A stretch of DNA of 64,000 nt from Chitinophagaceae bacterium. Lineage in GTDB: Bacteria; Bacteroidota; Bacteroidia; Chitinophagales; Chitinophagaceae. The notes under the pieces were generated by a model that worked only from the letters and a program-made list of their open reading frames with translations, had not been told where the DNA came from and searched no databases. Shown piece by piece: positions 49,958 through 59,030 of the stretch. Position 1 is the stretch's first letter, and every line of letters starts with the position of its first letter. The stretch lies in assembly GCA_024707305.1 (NCBI GenBank), contig JANPZZ010000020.1, forward strand, positions 1-64,000, written 5' to 3'. The position numbers and the translations under genes were made by a program.

Positions 49958-50575
49958 TTATAAATCGGATACTTCCTCAATGACTTTCAGTTTCCCTGTA
50001 AAGAGAATTTCATCATCAAAACCGCCGACGTCATTTCCTTTCCAATAACTATGGGCCAATGAATTTATTTCATTCAGTGGTATCGTACCCGCGACTAGCC
50101 ATTTGTTTGCCGCCCGATGAATTACTCCGTCCGTTTCCACTCTGAATATCCGTTTAGTACTGCCATATACAATGTTCTTCCAGAATTTCAGGGATTCTTT
50201 GTCGTCAGGTGTCAGCCAGATACAGTGATGCCTGCTGGGTAATCCGGGATAGTGTTCTTTCCTGATTGATTCAAATAATAATTCACGGATGATTGTCATG
50301 GTTTGTCCTAAACAGTCTGTTGCTTCTTTAAGCGTGAATACGGGATTAAAACGATACCCTTTCATTTGCGGAGGAACCGGTTCGTTATAAGCGTAGGCAT
50401 TAAGTGCATACTTGATAACCTGGTCGGCTGGGCGCTTTTCTCCATTCAAATTGATGTAGGCTCCTTTTTCCAAAAAGGAACGCCAGAATTTATTGTAGTC
50501 CGGACCAAAACTTACTTCATCTCCCGCTTTCCAGGAGCAATCAGGTTGATTATTTATGTGAAAATAGCTACCCAC
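49958..50575 (-). CDS. DUF2441 domain protein
   Basis: 205 aa, intact. N-terminal MGSYFHINNQPDCSWKAGDE, then IIRELLFESIRKEHYPGLPS with SRHHCIWL, and RVETDGVIHRAANKWL. These match the DUF2441 pattern as I remember it, a family I believe is grouped with ADP-ribosyl folds, though I am not certain. The gene is convergent with the previous one. Confidence 0.6.
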   Translation of the reverse strand: MGSYFHINNQPDCSWKAGDEVSFGPDYNKFWRSFLEKGAYINLNGEKRPADQVIKYALNAYAYNEPVPPQMKGYRFNPVFTLKEATDCLGQTMTIIRELLFESIRKEHYPGLPSRHHCIWLTPDDKESLKFWKNIVYGSTKRIFRVETDGVIHRAANKWLVAGTIPLNEINSLAHSYWKGNDVGGFDDEILFTGKLKVIEEVSDL

Positions 50576-50704
50576 ATTATTTTTTTTACTTTACTTCAGC
50601 CTATTCGCCGGTTGAACTCGAAGCGTACATAGGTATTTTCATTAGACCTTCTTCGCTGGTACTTCGTATAATGAGAAGCATCTAACCGTTGGTTTCTTCC
50701 ATCC

Positions 50705-51745
50705 CTATACCTTTTTTCCCCGGTGAAATGAAGTGTTTGTAGATTCGATACCTTTTCTATTATTTGTCACTTCAATTTCTTTCTGATTTTTAATAAGAAT
50801 GATATCTGACTCAATTTCATTTTGACTGAAATAAAATTCATTCGCCGAATATTGGAGTGTTATATCTTCAGCAAAATGATAGACGATATCGTCAATATTA
50901 TACCTATGTAGACCATCGCTGCTTGCCGGATAATTCGGAAATTTCTTGTTGTTGTATTCCGGGTCCAATAATTTAATGAGTAACTTTTCCGCATCAAGAG
51001 AAACATCTTTACTTGATGGCAGACTGGCGCCCATCATCGCAGCCACAAATGAATCGACGTCCTCACCCATAGTTCGTACAGATAAGAGATCGTCAACCCT
51101 GAATAACAAAAGAAAAATTTCATGCGTTGGAAGCGAACCGTAGTTAAAAGGATTTTCAAGGGAAAGTATGTCCTGTAATGTCGCATGTCCCGTTAATCGC
51201 CGCCATATCTGTTGATCAGTTGCTTTCCCGACATAGTGAACAAAATAGGTCATAAATTCACGAATATCTCCATTTACCTGGGATTGAATCAAACCCTTTT
51301 GATGCAAATACAAAAATTTATCAGGACTCAGCCATAAGCGAAAATTCATTTGCTTGTCAAAGAATTGCATTCCATTTACGTTGTTTACCGGGAAAGCGTC
51401 GGCCTTCCAGTCCTTATTGTGCGATCCAAATTTTATCTCGACGGTTTCGAGATCATCCGTTTCAAAGGCTTCCTGTGCAATCGGAAGTTTACATTTCAGG
51501 CTCTTCTCACTGCCCGTCATTTTTATGGTAAACTCTAAAGAAAAATCCTCCTGAACAAATTTGATATTATCAAATAGTAATTCGCTTCGTTGGGCGATAA
51601 CATATAACATGCTATCATTTAACATGGCTTGAATAACCGCCTCACCCTTGATACTTGTAAAGTCAAAATTGCTGAGAGGTGCTGAAGCGAGCTTCAATGT
51701 TATACTTAATCCAGAGTGCTCATTGTCTTTTTCGATTTCTTCCAT
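50705..51745 (-). CDS. Hypothetical protein with GIY-YIG-like segment
   Basis: 346 aa, intact. N-terminal ~140 residues are beta-rich. The middle contains MTYFVHYVGKATDQQIWRRL followed by TGHATLQDIL, which resembles the YVGK...RL..H part of GIY-YIG nucleases; the expected upstream GIY strand is not clear. The C-terminal third is mixed. No other family recognised. AT-rich, stands alone between DUF2441 and a dinB remnant. Confidence 0.5.
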   Translation of the reverse strand: MEEIEKDNEHSGLSITLKLASAPLSNFDFTSIKGEAVIQAMLNDSMLYVIAQRSELLFDNIKFVQEDFSLEFTIKMTGSEKSLKCKLPIAQEAFETDDLETVEIKFGSHNKDWKADAFPVNNVNGMQFFDKQMNFRLWLSPDKFLYLHQKGLIQSQVNGDIREFMTYFVHYVGKATDQQIWRRLTGHATLQDILSLENPFNYGSLPTHEIFLLLFRVDDLLSVRTMGEDVDSFVAAMMGASLPSSKDVSLDAEKLLIKLLDPEYNNKKFPNYPASSDGLHRYNIDDIVYHFAEDITLQYSANEFYFSQNEIESDIILIKNQKEIEVTNNRKGIESTNTSFHRGKKV

Positions 51746-51848
51746 TTTCCAAAATTACTGTCGCGCAGCTAGTGAGTGATCTATTGTGCTGAATTATTTG
51801 TTATATAAATAATTATCTCACATTTTCTGAATTATATATAATTGATTA

Positions 51849-52070
51849 TCAGCCTCTATGTTCCGTAGGAGATGCGGTCGCCCGCATGAGTTTATCCTCG
51901 CCAAACTTCTTTTTTATACTGTCGATGGCCTGGTAGAGGCGGATGTTTTCCGGTGTGTCGTCGAAGAGGTTGATCTGGTAGGTGCCGGGGATCAGGTGGG
52001 TGAACCGCACGCCGAGCAAGCGGATCAGTAGTCGGCGCTCATAGAGTTTGGTGAAGAGTTCTTTTACCAT
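51849..52070 (-). pseudogene. DNA polymerase IV (DinB) C-terminal remnant
   Basis: 73 aa. VKELFTKLYERRLLIRLLGV, then RFTHLIPGTYQINLFDD and LYQAIDSIKKKFGEDKLMRA, match the little-finger end of Bacteroidota Y-family polymerases. The palm and fingers (about 300 residues) are missing upstream; 52071-52291 has no continuation beyond a short KTLTEPETKELDD-like trace. A truncated leftover, probably cut when the neighbouring defence genes arrived. Confidence 0.7.
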
Positions 52071-52291
52071 TTAAAGGTCCAACTAGTCATCGAGTTCTTT
52101 CGTTTCGGGCTCGGTCAGCGTCTTGTGCAGTTATTGAATGATCAGGCGGGCGGCCCTGACGGGCATGGTTGGTTCAGCGGGGTTCAAAGCAAAACGATTA
52201 ATCGTACCGAATGTACAGTGTTGCGCGCTGAAAAAAGTTATGAAATCGGAACTTTTTGTATTGGGAAAATCACTACGTTGCTGCCTTTTCG

Positions 52292-52771
52292 TTACCGACC
52301 AGCCAACCGTGCTGCTGATTCAACCCATGCTGCTATGTTTTCCCTGCCGTTGTTGTTGATCCAGTCGTAGACCGGCACATTATTAGATAAAAAGTTTCCT
52401 CTATTGTCTTTCACGCCCGCAAATGGGTTTTGCCCTGGTATGTCCCGCCCAGTCAGCGGATCGTTGATACTATGCAACGTGATGCCAAGCAATCCATTTC
52501 CCCGTTTATAGCTTTGCTCGATCTCATATTTTACCCAGGGCCTTTTATAAGTCTCTGCACCGATTAATACGATTGTTACACTCGACCCAACAAGGTTGTC
52601 ATCGATCCACTTTTTGATGGCATTATCTCCTTTTGCTTTTACGGTTTCCCATTCAGCCGCGTCCAGAAACGGAGGTTTTTCATAGAACCCGATCACATGC
52701 GCATTGCGAACCTGGGCCACCCGGCGTGAGTCCCTGTCGAAATGAAAACTAAAGAATACTTTTCGTGCCAT
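52292..52771 (-). CDS. TIR-like protein, DUF1863/MTH538 (ThsB-like) type
   Basis: 159 aa, intact. KVFFSFHFDRDSRRVAQVRN at the start, AIKKWIDDNLVGSSVTIVLI and GAETYKRPWVKYEIEQSYKR in the middle match the TIR-like fold found in Thoeris ThsB proteins, which make cyclic ADP-ribose signals from NAD+. The Glu in KYEIEQS is at the place of the catalytic Glu. Last gene of a five-gene operon; its start is 4 nt after the membrane-protein stop. Confidence 0.85.
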   Translation of the reverse strand: MARKVFFSFHFDRDSRRVAQVRNAHVIGFYEKPPFLDAAEWETVKAKGDNAIKKWIDDNLVGSSVTIVLIGAETYKRPWVKYEIEQSYKRGNGLLGITLHSINDPLTGRDIPGQNPFAGVKDNRGNFLSNNVPVYDWINNNGRENIAAWVESAARLAGR

Positions 52772-52775
52772 ATTT

Positions 52776-53190
52776 TTATTGATTGATTAGTGGTGCAGCA
52801 ATTATTGCAGCCGCAATAATGATAGGGTAAAATAAAAGCAGGGTGATTGACAACAGGCTTCTTAAAAAGCCGTTTCGCCCACCTGCATATCGTGATGTAT
52901 CCATCGAATAATCTATCTGATCTTCGTTTAAAGTCCTTACATAGTCGTACAATGCCCGGTACTGTCTTTCGGTGCTGACAAAAAAAGCCATCCAGCGACC
53001 AGAACAGGATTGCCGGAAATGGCACAAACCATAAGAATTTGGTGTTGGCGTCCTTTGCAGATAACACAAATATGGCTGCGACCAGCGTAACCAGCCAGCC
53101 CTTCACCAAAAATGAATTGACATTCATTCGGGTAATAATTAGCTGGATAAATTCCAGGTGCTTGATCTTGTTTTCGTTTTTTTCTGCCAT
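52776..53190 (-). CDS. Small membrane protein paired with TIR genes (frameshifted)
   Basis: 137 aa after correction. Hydrophobic segments at about 29-46 (VKGWLVTLVAAIFVLSA), 52-69 (FLWFVPFPAILFWSLDGFF) and 113-134 (LLSITLLLFYPIIIAAAII). An extra T in the run near 52981-52987 breaks the frame; skipping it gives LDGFFVSTERQYRALYDYV. Proteins with the start NKIKHLEFIQLIITRMN are, from memory, often found beside TIR-like genes. It could be the membrane effector or anchor of the adjacent TIR proteins (inference). Confidence 0.65.
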
Positions 53191-53200
53191 GATTAATCGT

Positions 53201-53737
53201 TTATATTTTTAACCATTCCCCCAACGCCATTGTTTTTCCATCGGGGTATTTAATATAGTAATTCAATACATTCTCATATTGCCTGTTTGTTTCTGTTTGT
53301 ATAGAGGGATAGATCTGCAAATATTCTTCCCCTTGATAGTTCGTGTATTCTTTTTTAATTGGCAGGAGCGCAATATGGTCAATAAATTTATGTGCATCGG
53401 CAAATCCAACTTCCCAGTTACACCATTTTGATTCAATCGCTGCTTCCGTGGCAATCAGTATAAATTTCTTCGATCCTTTAATCCTGTCTTTTAATTTGAC
53501 GGCTGTCTCACCACTTGTCGTCAGCGGCATGCTATCATCCTCCCAATCAACATATCCTTCAAAACCATATCTCTTCAATACCTCGCATAGCCGGTACACA
53601 TATTCATCTTCATTATGCTTATGCGAAATAAAAATGTAGGCACCATTCTTAAAAATTTTGGGAATATGGGCCTCAACAATCATTTTTATTGTTTTCCCTT
53701 CCGTATCATTTTTAAACTGTCTTTCGGTTAAAACCAT
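53201..53737 (-). CDS. TIR domain protein
   Basis: 178 aa, intact. Box 1 is AYIFISHKHNEDEYVYRLCE, followed by YGFEGYVDWEDDSMP. ILIATEAAIESKWCNWEVGF contains the W-x-E with the likely catalytic Glu for NAD+ cleavage. No other domain, so it is a single-domain TIR. Start is 6 nt after the pAgo stop; stop is 10 nt before the membrane gene. Confidence 0.88.
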   Translation of the reverse strand: MVLTERQFKNDTEGKTIKMIVEAHIPKIFKNGAYIFISHKHNEDEYVYRLCEVLKRYGFEGYVDWEDDSMPLTTSGETAVKLKDRIKGSKKFILIATEAAIESKWCNWEVGFADAHKFIDHIALLPIKKEYTNYQGEEYLQIYPSIQTETNRQYENVLNYYIKYPDGKTMALGEWLKI

Positions 53738-53743
53738 ACGAAG

Positions 53744-55295
53744 CTATATATAGTACATAAATTGTCTGGTGTCCACTTTCCATTCCGGTATCGATGTCAG
53801 GATATTGCCGATCTTATTAGAAAACTTCAATGTCACCGGAATTCCATCTCCGTATATGCAGGAATTGTAATTCAGCTTTGTTAATCCCATTATATCCTTC
53901 AATACGGTTTCAATATTCGCCTCGCCCCTGATGATTTTGATTCTTAAATTCCTGGGCATTTCCATGCTGTTACTGGAATTCAGCCGGGGGATAAATCCTT
54001 TGGTGCACAGATACGCTTCCTTTTCATCTACAATCATGGCCGTACCCCTCATCACCCCGTAGTTGCTTTCCTGCCCCCTGCCTGGCGGTATAGTTTAAGT
54101 TCATTGAGGTCTTTGATCAAAATACCGACAAGGTTGGTGGTCGCGTTTCTTTTTTTTGCAGCCTCCAGAAACCCGTTCCATTCGGTATCATTAAAACTGG
54201 TTTTAGAATGTATGAAAAGCTCTGCCGGGTATTTATTCCATTTCTGCCTGTAATCATCCAAGGCCATTCCAATAAGTTCCTCCGCTGCTATAGCATCCAA
54301 GTGAAATTCATAAGGCTTTTCGCTTTCCCACAACCCGATATTTCCCCTGAAAACGGAGCCGTCGCCATCATGTAAAAACATCTGTGCGGCACTGCAAACA
54401 TTCCTCTTTTTGTCATTGGGAAGTTTTTTGAAAACTAATCCGATATAGCAAACGCCTTCCCGTATATCACCCAGTTTCCAAGGCAGTCTGCCAAGTTTAT
54501 AATAGAGGGTGGTGGATTGTGTCCACGCGAGGTTTGCTTTTAAATACTCATCGTACTTAATATTCGTATCCTTATTGCGAAACCTTAAGGTCCTGTCGAC
54601 AATTAATTGAACCGGTGTTTTGATTCCTTCCTGTATCAACCTTGCCTTCATGAGGTGATGGAAGTCCGTGGCCGTATCGAGTATGCGCGACAACATGTCG
54701 TCATAATCTGCATATTCTTCAAATCCCAATGAAATCTGCCCGGCATCCCTTCTCTCAGCATATTGCTGCGTTCCTTTACTGATATCTCTGCCCCAAGACC
54801 CCGGCTTGCAAACGTTATAAATCTGAATGGGAATAACCAGGAACCATACATCTAACTTTTTATCCTCTTTCTTATGAAACTCTACTATTTTACTGAGGAA
54901 CATATCTACGAGACCGTTTGTCCTGAGAATTTTATTTTTATTGGCCAGCGATTCCTGCAGTTCCATCTTGTCCAATGTAATGGTCACTTCCGGAACTGTT
55001 GGCCATTTAACATTAAAGACTGCTTCAAAGCCGGGGAAACTTGGTCTTTTACGTTCAAGCGATTTGGTTTTGCTGTATTTGGTTTGTGTGGAAAGAATAG
55101 GTTTATTGATCTGGCTGACAAATTCCGAATAGTCTGTGATCCCTTCAGCCGTTCCCACCACCCCGATCCTTAATGAATATGGATGTAACGGTTTATGCGG
55201 ACCGAATAGCACCAACCCGTCTCTCGGATCAATTGTTTTTTGATCATAACCAAATATCAGATTTGGCTCCTCGATAAAAAAAGTCTACTCTTCAT
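53744..55295 (-). CDS. Short prokaryotic Argonaute, SPARTA type (frameshifted)
   Basis: 517 aa after correction, the size of short pAgos with only MID and PIWI domains. N-terminus FIEEPNLIFGYDQKTIDPRD, then RPSFPGFEAVFNVKWP (MID region) and the PIWI core TLYYKLGRLPWKLGDIREGV with CYIGLVFKK. The usual DEDX catalytic tetrad is not evident, as in other short pAgos, so it should bind but not cut nucleic acid. Missing bases: a T near 55276-55282 (start MKSRLFFIEEP at 55295) and a G near 54055-54060. The start overlaps the TIR-APAZ stop by 11 nt. Confidence 0.92.
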
Positions 55296-56590
55296 CTTTT
55301 TCCAGGCTTTGAGGTTCCGTATATCCAAAAGAAGAATTCATGTTGTATGGTATTGCGTCTACTGTTATTACTTCCTTACTGCTGACAGGGATCACGATTT
55401 TCTTTTTCTTCATTTGTTGCAGAAAGTTTAAACATGATACCCAAAAGCGTGTCCAGCCAATCTTTATTATACCAATCAAAAGCAAACTTTCTCCGTAAGG
55501 CATGGTGTTCCTCCTGACCAAAAACCACTTCCTCTGCATTTTCAAAAATGATATGACTGTTCACTTTGATGTATGGCTCCGGATATAATATGGCATAAGA
55601 GCTTATTCCAAAACTCCAGTTATTCCCTTTGTTTTTCCCCGTTACTGCTACATTCGTTTTACCGACAGATTTCAAGCTGATCCTTTTTCGGTTATCAGTC
55701 GTATTCTGAAAATAGAATACGCTTGTATTTGCCTGCTCAAACCGTTTCATTCTGGATTGAATAAGAAAGTCCTCGATTGTTTTATTAACCAATTGAACTA
55801 TTTTTTTTTCTTGGTTCACTCAGTGCAACAAAGTCATCAATGGGTACCAACTGCTCAGTAATTATTTTTTGAAATATCCAATTCGACTGAGGAACTGCAT
55901 TGAATGCTCGGTGGGTAATCGGTACAAGGGAAGAATGACAAATGCCTGTCACTATATTCCAGAAAAGAAAACGGGATATCCAGCAGATCGAGTTTGCTCT
56001 TGATTGAAGGTTTGTTGATATATAATTTTTTCCGGTAAGCTGAATGGGAACCAATTTGTATAGATGGTTTCTGAATTTGAGTTTACAAGTCCTTCAATTT
56101 TTAGTGCCTCCATCCAGAAATTCAGCGGGCTTGAATTTTGCTCTTCATTCCTTTCAATCTTTTCCTTTTCAAAACTTTCCAGCAACCTGTCCAATCCGAC
56201 CTGCCAGTTATTAAAAAAGTCTATTGAATTAAGCCCCATCAATTGTACGGGATAGGAATCTTCGCTTGTTTCATCCAGTTTTATGGGTGACTTAAACCCT
56301 TTCAGGTCTTTAATCCTGTCAGCACAGGATAATTCTTTAAAGACCCCGGAGGTAGGGTCTTTAATTTTATCTAAGTAGGATTTGGAAATAATTACCAGGA
56401 ACTTGCATGATTGGTTTCTTATCGCATCCTCGATTTCCGGCCAAAAAGCATCACCGCTTTTCAATTCATCCAGTTCCACCCAAACCTCGTAACCCAATAT
56501 CTTCAGTTTGGAGGATAGCCAGGCAGTAAAATAATTATCTGCTGGTGAAGCATGGCTAATAAATATCTTTTTCGGGGCGACTTGTCTCAT
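55285..56590 (-). CDS. TIR-APAZ protein of a SPARTA system (four frameshifts)
   Basis: 433 aa after correction. The N-terminal TIR domain (about 1-150) starts VAPKKIFISHASPADNYFTA and carries DELKSGDAFWPEIEDAI with the probable catalytic Glu. The APAZ domain (about 220-433) includes THRAFNAVPQSNWIFQKI and the C-terminal NSSFGYTEPQSLEKDEE. Four extra bases split it: near 56026-56031, 55932-55937, 55800-55809 and 55403-55410. Skipping each gives one continuous chain. In known SPARTA pairs this subunit forms a complex with the short pAgo and degrades NAD(P)+ on target binding. The start is ATG at 56590 (MRQVAPKK). Confidence 0.9.
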
Positions 56591-56642
56591 AAGCAAAAGT
56601 TGGCAACCAAAATAAAGCCATGCAAAGAAATCGTTAAAAATC

Positions 56643-56669
56643 GGACATTTTGGCACTTTTGGACATTTT
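56643..56669 (-). promoter_or_regulatory. Three 9-bp direct repeats upstream of the SPARTA operon
   Basis: GGACATTTT, GGCACTTTT, GGACATTTT in direct succession, 53 nt before the TIR-APAZ start. Could be an operator or iteron-like binding site controlling the operon; only the position and regularity support it. Confidence 0.4.
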
Positions 56670-56798
56670 CCCATCAAAAAAGCAGCCGAGACTACCGGAT
56701 AAACGGGTCCTGTATATACAGCCAGTCTAGTGTTTAAAACAGACAACGGAAAGGCATTTTTCAGAAATATTCTATTGTTGATTTTAAACAACAGTATT

Positions 56799-56918
56799 AT
56801 GACGGCATTCACCCCTGAGAAGAAAGTACATCACGGTCGCAGCATCACGCGGTTCCGCGAACTGTTCAGCATCAAGCAGGAAGCGCGGGCAATTGAACTA
56901 AGCGGGGGCTTGTTGTAG
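56799..56918 (+). pseudogene. XRE family regulator, N-terminal stub
   Basis: 39 aa: MTAFTPEKKVHHGRSITRFR and ELFSIKQEARAIELSGGLL. This is the first helix pair of a Bacteroidota XRE helix-turn-helix domain; the recognition helix and the rest are gone. It points away from the SPARTA operon and may be a leftover of a regulator that once controlled a neighbouring element. Confidence 0.6.
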
Positions 56919-57322
56919 AAAAAGTGAACCCGGTTAGAGGATGATCCAGTCGTAGCCATGATATCCGGACCGTCGGGTGAAAATCAAGCGATTTCCAGTT
57001 ATCGTTATTAAGAAGCTTTGATGAATAAGCTTCAGTAAATTAATTCAACATATTTACTGAAAGCAGCGTGCAGAATTCGCACAGTGTCTTTGATAATCAT
57101 TTATTTATATCATTTAACAACGATAGGATCGGCATAAGATGTTCGATAGATATCTCATAATTCCCGCCAGCTACAGATGTATTGAAGCCTGCAAACCTTA
57201 CGTTTGCAGGCTTTTTTCTTTGGAGAACAATCATTAATGGCGGGTGCGTTTAGGTGTTGAAGCTACCTTATAGTGAACGACATACACTATCTTCAAAAAA
57301 ATATTTATCTGATTGTTAACTT
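56919..57322. other. Noncoding stretch between the SPARTA operon and the PH-like gene
   Basis: No convincing gene. The only clear element is a terminator at 57185-57218. The GATGATCCAGTCGTAG trace near 56940 resembles the start of the 52361-52372 region (GATCCAGTCGTAG), so a short sequence is shared with the 3' end of the TIR-like gene. Confidence 0.5.
57185..57218 (+). terminator. Rho-independent terminator
   Basis: AAGCCTGCAAAC-CTTAC-GTTTGCAGGCTT then TTTTC. Perfect 12-bp stem. No intact gene precedes it on the plus strand except the XRE stub, suggesting a lost gene or small RNA. Confidence 0.8.
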
Positions 57323-58255
57323 ATGCTTCCAATCATCTCCCGACGACATCCGTTTAAATTTTATGGGCTACTGTTACTCCTCGTGGCGCTTCTGTCGATC
57401 ATGGGAAGTATGCCCATTGCGAACTACATTGAAGCTCAACAAAATGGAGTGCCTACTACAAAGCAAAATGTCGGCGCGTTGGCTGGCGTCACGTTTTTGC
57501 TTATGATCATCTATGTGATCTATTCTTTTATTAAGTCTGCTCCCAGGATTGTGATAAACCGGGATTTTATTTCCTTTAATAAACAAGGATTTTCATTTGA
57601 AGAAATCGATCAATTGAATTTACGGGAAAACGCGGGTCAGGCTTCTGGGTCTTTCTTGATTGGGATGGAGCCGCCTTGTATTTTAAAGATGGTACCGTGA
57701 AATATATTCATGACTATCCATACAAAAACATATCGGAGATTAAACTGACACTAAAGGCACTCGTGGTTGATAGGAATGAATCGTTCCTGGGAAAAAATAT
57801 GCCTGTTGAAAAGGCTGAACTGAGTAATGAAGTGTTCGAAACGTATACCAATAGTCCATTTATTTCATTTCGCATCCTTATGTTGCCCGGAATTGCAACG
57901 CTGCTTTACTTTTTCCAAAAGGAATCATAAATATGATTTCTGGGTGTCCGTTATTTTCTCAATCGGATTTGCGATTCTTTCACTAGCAATGATGAACTAC
58001 TTTAAAGTTTCTGAAAAGTATTTTGTTGTCAGGCATTATTTATTCTTCTGGCGAGTGAAAGCCTATCGACTGAATGAAATTATTGAATTAAAGTTTGAGC
58101 CCGGAGGAAGGGCGCCGGATCGATTAATCATCACGACGCGCGACTATAAAACTCATAAATATTCGGCTGCCTCTATTTGGGGCAAAACCTGGAAGCGACT
58201 CGCTAAAAGATTAAGTTCTGCTGGAATTATAGTTCAAGATAAGGGTGTGATATAG
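57323..58255 (+). CDS. PH-domain-like membrane protein (two frameshifts)
   Basis: 310 aa after correction. Two hydrophobic segments at about 14-33 and 51-70, then a domain with PRIVINRDFISFNKQGFSF. A second half has FISFRILMLPGIATLLYFF and VSVIFSIGFAILSLAMMNYF followed by SEKYFVVRHYLFFWRVKAYR. The alternation of paired TM segments and bPH2-like strands suggests a duplicated PH-like architecture. A base is missing near 57635-57645 and one is extra near 57920-57925. Function unknown. Confidence 0.55.
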
Positions 58256-58301
58256 ACGAATTAATTTACGCAAAACAGGAGCAGTTTAGTGGCTGGGTAT
58301 G

Positions 58302-59009
58302 CTACACATAATTCGACGCCGCAGCCAACCGCTTCACATCCAGCACCCAGATCTTACGACCCTTGGCTTCAATCAGCTTTTCGTTTTTGAAATCGCGTAA
58401 CAGTCTTACTACATTCTCGCGCGTGGCGCCCGCCATACTGGCAATATCATCACGACTCACATTGATTTCAACACGCTCGTCGGGGGCATTTTTGTTTTTA
58501 TATTTTTCGCGTAATACCAACAGTGTAATTGCCAGTCGCTCCCGCACCGGTCTTTGTGTAAACACGGAGATGCTATTGGAGAGCACCGCAAACTCATGAC
58601 TCAGCGTTTTCAACAATCGCTTTGCCAGTACTGCGGAATGATCCAGTACGTCAAGGAAAACTTCTTTAGGAATAAATGCAATGACAGCTTCTTCTAAAAC
58701 AGCCGCGGAATCGGGGTAAGGTTCTCCGGAGAGGATCGCATGGTAACCGAGTAATTCACCCGGGTTGGCTACGTATATAATCTGTTCCTTCCCGAAATTG
58801 TCAACCTTGTACTTTTTTACTTTGCCATCTTTGATATAATAAATGCCATCGGCATTCGCCGCTTCCTTAAAAACCTTTTCCCCTTTGAGGTAGCTTTTTT
58901 CTGTAGACTGAGACAGCAACTTATCAAACTCATCCGCAGGCAGGTTTTCCAGGATTGACTGGGAATTAAAATCCCACTTATCAATTGGAAAAATGCCTTC
59001 TAAACTCAT
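58302..59009 (-). CDS. Crp/Fnr family transcriptional regulator
   Basis: 235 aa, intact. Cyclic-nucleotide-binding-like domain (about 30-150) with GEKVFKEAANADGIYYIKDG and the C-terminal winged helix (about 160-235) with VSRDDIASMAGATRENVVRL, the Crp recognition helix. No Fnr-type Cys cluster is present, so it is unlikely to sense oxygen through Fe-S. Divergent from the methyltransferase gene with overlapping palindromes between them. Confidence 0.9.
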   Translation of the reverse strand: MSLEGIFPIDKWDFNSQSILENLPADEFDKLLSQSTEKSYLKGEKVFKEAANADGIYYIKDGKVKKYKVDNFGKEQIIYVANPGELLGYHAILSGEPYPDSAAVLEEAVIAFIPKEVFLDVLDHSAVLAKRLLKTLSHEFAVLSNSISVFTQRPVRERLAITLLVLREKYKNKNAPDERVEINVSRDDIASMAGATRENVVRLLRDFKNEKLIEAKGRKIWVLDVKRLAAASNYV

Positions 59010-59030
59010 GCCAGCAAAGGTATTGACTTG

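Noticed and set aside
52125..52370. Plus-strand 81-aa protein between the dinB remnant and TIR-like gene
   Set aside because: No recognisable domain, no start signal, partly antisense to the TIR-like gene end.
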